DNA from: DATEDA01 sp050741515
GTDB lineage: Bacteria > Pseudomonadota > Gammaproteobacteria > Burkholderiales > SG8-39
DNA length: 13,532 nucleotides
Reading direction: 5' to 3'
Assembly (NCBI GenBank): GCA_050741515.1
Contig: JBOIFD010000085.1
Coordinates: forward strand, 1-13,532
The position numbers and the translations under genes were made by a program. The notes under the pieces are model-generated. The model was not told where the DNA came from, ran no database searches, and worked only from the letters and a program-made list of their open reading frames with translations. Shown one piece after another: positions 12,117 through 13,532 of this stretch; the stretch's first letter is position 1; every line of letters starts with the position of its first letter.

Positions 12117-13532
12117 CTACCGGCGCGGCGGGACGACCGGCGCCTGCAACGCCAGGCGCACGGACTCGATCACCGGCCCCCAAGCGTGGGGCTTCTGCGC
12201 TCGGAACATCCGGACATCCGGGTACCAGGGGCTTTCGACGCCGGCGATCTCCCATCGCCAGCAGACGTTGTGCGGGGCGAGGAGCCAGAGCGGCTTGCCG
12301 AGCGCCGCCGCGGCGTGGGCCACCGACGTGTCGACGGAAACCACGAGGTCGAGGGCGTCGATAAGGGCTGCGGTGTCGGCGTAATTCTCCACCTCGCTCA
12401 TCCAGTCGACCATCGGGAACGGCCGCGGCGACGACGCATCCAGCTCCGCCTGAAGGTTGAACCAGGTCGCACCGGGGGCGGCGCCGCGCAGCGGCGCGAG
12501 GATCTCGTGCGCGAGCGACCGGCTCTCGTCGCCGGATCGCTGCGTGTTCCCCGCCCACGCGAGGCCGACCTTCAGGCCCGGATAGGCGGCGAGTCGCGCG
12601 CGCCAGGCGTGGGCGAGCGACGACTCGACGCGCAGATAACCCGAACGGCGCTCCGGGGCCGTGGCGCGGAGCGCATGCGGCAGGCTGAGCAGGTGGATAT
12701 GGGCATCGACGTCCGCGATCTCCCCGGCGGTGTCGGCGGTCACGCGGATCGCGTCCGACTGGAAGCTGGAGCGAAACAGCCGCTCGAGCTTCGGCCGGCA
12801 AAGAAAATGCACGCGGGCGCCGCTGCCGGCCAATTCGGGGACAAACCGCGCGAACAGTATCGCGTCGCCCAAGCCCTGTTCCGACACGACGAGGATCGTG
12901 CGCCCCGACGCCTCTGCGCCGTCCCAGCGCGCGAGCCCGCGCACCCCCCTCGTGAACCCGGTTTTGCGCAGGCGCCACTCGTACTCGGTCCAACCCTGGT
13001 CGAGCTTGCCCTGCTGCAGCAGTGCGTGCGCGAGCCGCAGATGGAGCCGGACCGCGTCCGGCTCGCCAGCGAGCAGCTCCCGTTCGACCGCCTCGGCAGC
13101 GTCAAATCGGCGCGCATTGAAGAGCGCCCGGCTCAGGCTCTCGCGAGCCGCCGTCAACCCTGGCGCAAGGTCCAGCGCCTGGCGCAGGGCGTCGGCCGCG
13201 TCGTCGAAGTCGCCGCGCTCGATCAGCGCCGTACCGAGGGCGTGCAGAAGCTGCGGCGACTGCGCGTGGCGCGCGAGGGCGGCGCGGTAGAGACCGATCG
13301 CCTCCTCCGGCCGACCCGAACGCTGCGCAATCTCGGCGAGCGCCGCGCGCGCGGCGTCGAGCGTCGGATCCAGCACCAGGGCCCGCTCAAGCGCCGTCCG
13401 CGCCGCGGCGAGATCGCCTCGGACAAGCGCCACCCGCCCGATCACGAGGTGCGCGACCGCGGCCGTCGCGTCAGTGCGCAGCGCGCGGCGCGCCGCGGCC
13501 TCGGCGCCCGCCAGGTCGCCGGACTTCAAGCG
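12117..13532 (-). CDS. TPR-repeat protein with GT9-like domain, copy 3 (N-terminus outside window)
   Basis: 471 residues are visible, open to the right edge, so the start is missing. TPR units fill about the first 180 residues (GDLAAARTALERALVLDP and similar), then the linker LDQGWTEYEWRL, and a GT9-like domain with SEQGLGDAILFARF (about 216-229), VGLAWAGNTQR (321-331) and VVSVDTSVAHAAAALGKP (396-413). Unlike copies 1 and 2 it keeps the Asp (codon 12330-12332) in the VDT motif found in heptosyltransferases, so it may use a different donor or represent the ancestral type. The end NVCWRWEIAGVESPWYPDVRMFR is typical of TPR-GT9 proteins. It faces the GT41 gene head-on, the two stop codons touching. 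Frame TTG at 13527-13529 is a leucine codon inside the gene, not a start. Confidence 0.9.
   Translation of the reverse strand, partial: RLKSGDLAGAEAAARRALRTDATAAVAHLVIGRVALVRGDLAAARTALERALVLDPTLDAARAALAEIAQRSGRPEEAIGLYRAALARHAQSPQLLHALGTALIERGDFDDAADALRQALDLAPGLTAARESLSRALFNARRFDAAEAVERELLAGEPDAVRLHLRLAHALLQQGKLDQGWTEYEWRLRKTGFTRGVRGLARWDGAEASGRTILVVSEQGLGDAILFARFVPELAGSGARVHFLCRPKLERLFRSSFQSDAIRVTADTAGEIADVDAHIHLLSLPHALRATAPERRSGYLRVESSLAHAWRARLAAYPGLKVGLAWAGNTQRSGDESRSLAHEILAPLRGAAPGATWFNLQAELDASSPRPFPMVDWMSEVENYADTAALIDALDLVVSVDTSVAHAAAALGKPLWLLAPHNVCWRWEIAGVESPWYPDVRMFRAQKPHAWGPVIESVRLALQAPVVPPRR

Overview
This is a GC-rich proteobacterial chromosome segment. The type IVa pilin, a near-consensus sigma-54 promoter, the HD-GYP fragment and the style of the glycosyltransferases fit a betaproteobacterium (Burkholderiales, Rhodocyclales or Nitrosomonadales type) or a related gammaproteobacterium. 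This placement is inferred from the look of the proteins, not from a search. I see no rRNA, tRNA, CRISPR array, insertion sequence or phage gene.

Layout: (1) the C-terminal end of an HD-GYP signalling protein (1-335, +). (2) A leftward five-gene cluster read from about 4296 down to 407: FkbM-type methyltransferase, 2-oxoglutarate/Fe(II) oxygenase overlapping it by 17 bp, a 116-aa protein of unknown function, a TylF-type methyltransferase and a GT-A-fold glycosyltransferase. (3) A short divergent intergenic region with a perfect TATAAT box. (4) A rightward cluster 4565-9612: SAM methyltransferase, GT8-like glycosyltransferase, and two tandem paralogues that join TPR repeats to a GT9-like (heptosyltransferase-fold) domain; most junctions overlap. 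(5) A self-contained type IV pilin gene (pilA, 9763-10179) with its own sigma-54 promoter, a dyad upstream and a strong intrinsic terminator. (6) A TPR protein with a SPINDLY/O-GlcNAc-transferase (GT41) domain (10398-12116, +). (7) A third TPR-GT9 protein on the minus strand, whose stop codon directly abuts the GT41 stop and whose N-terminus lies beyond the window.

Taken together this is a glycosylation island around a pilin gene: six glycosyltransferases (four with TPR arrays), three SAM methyltransferases and one oxygenase that could decorate sugars or protein. No flippase, polymerase, oligosaccharyltransferase or nucleotide-sugar synthesis gene is seen. This favours stepwise glycosylation of a protein or glycolipid in the cytoplasm over a lipid-linked en-bloc pathway. 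The acceptor is unknown. Pilin is the tempting neighbour, but its globular domain is periplasmic, so a cytosolic acceptor such as flagellin is at least as likely. The most unusual observations are a shared nine-residue amphipathic N-terminus on four unrelated enzymes, and a shared Asp-to-Cys change in the two tandem TPR-GT9 paralogues.
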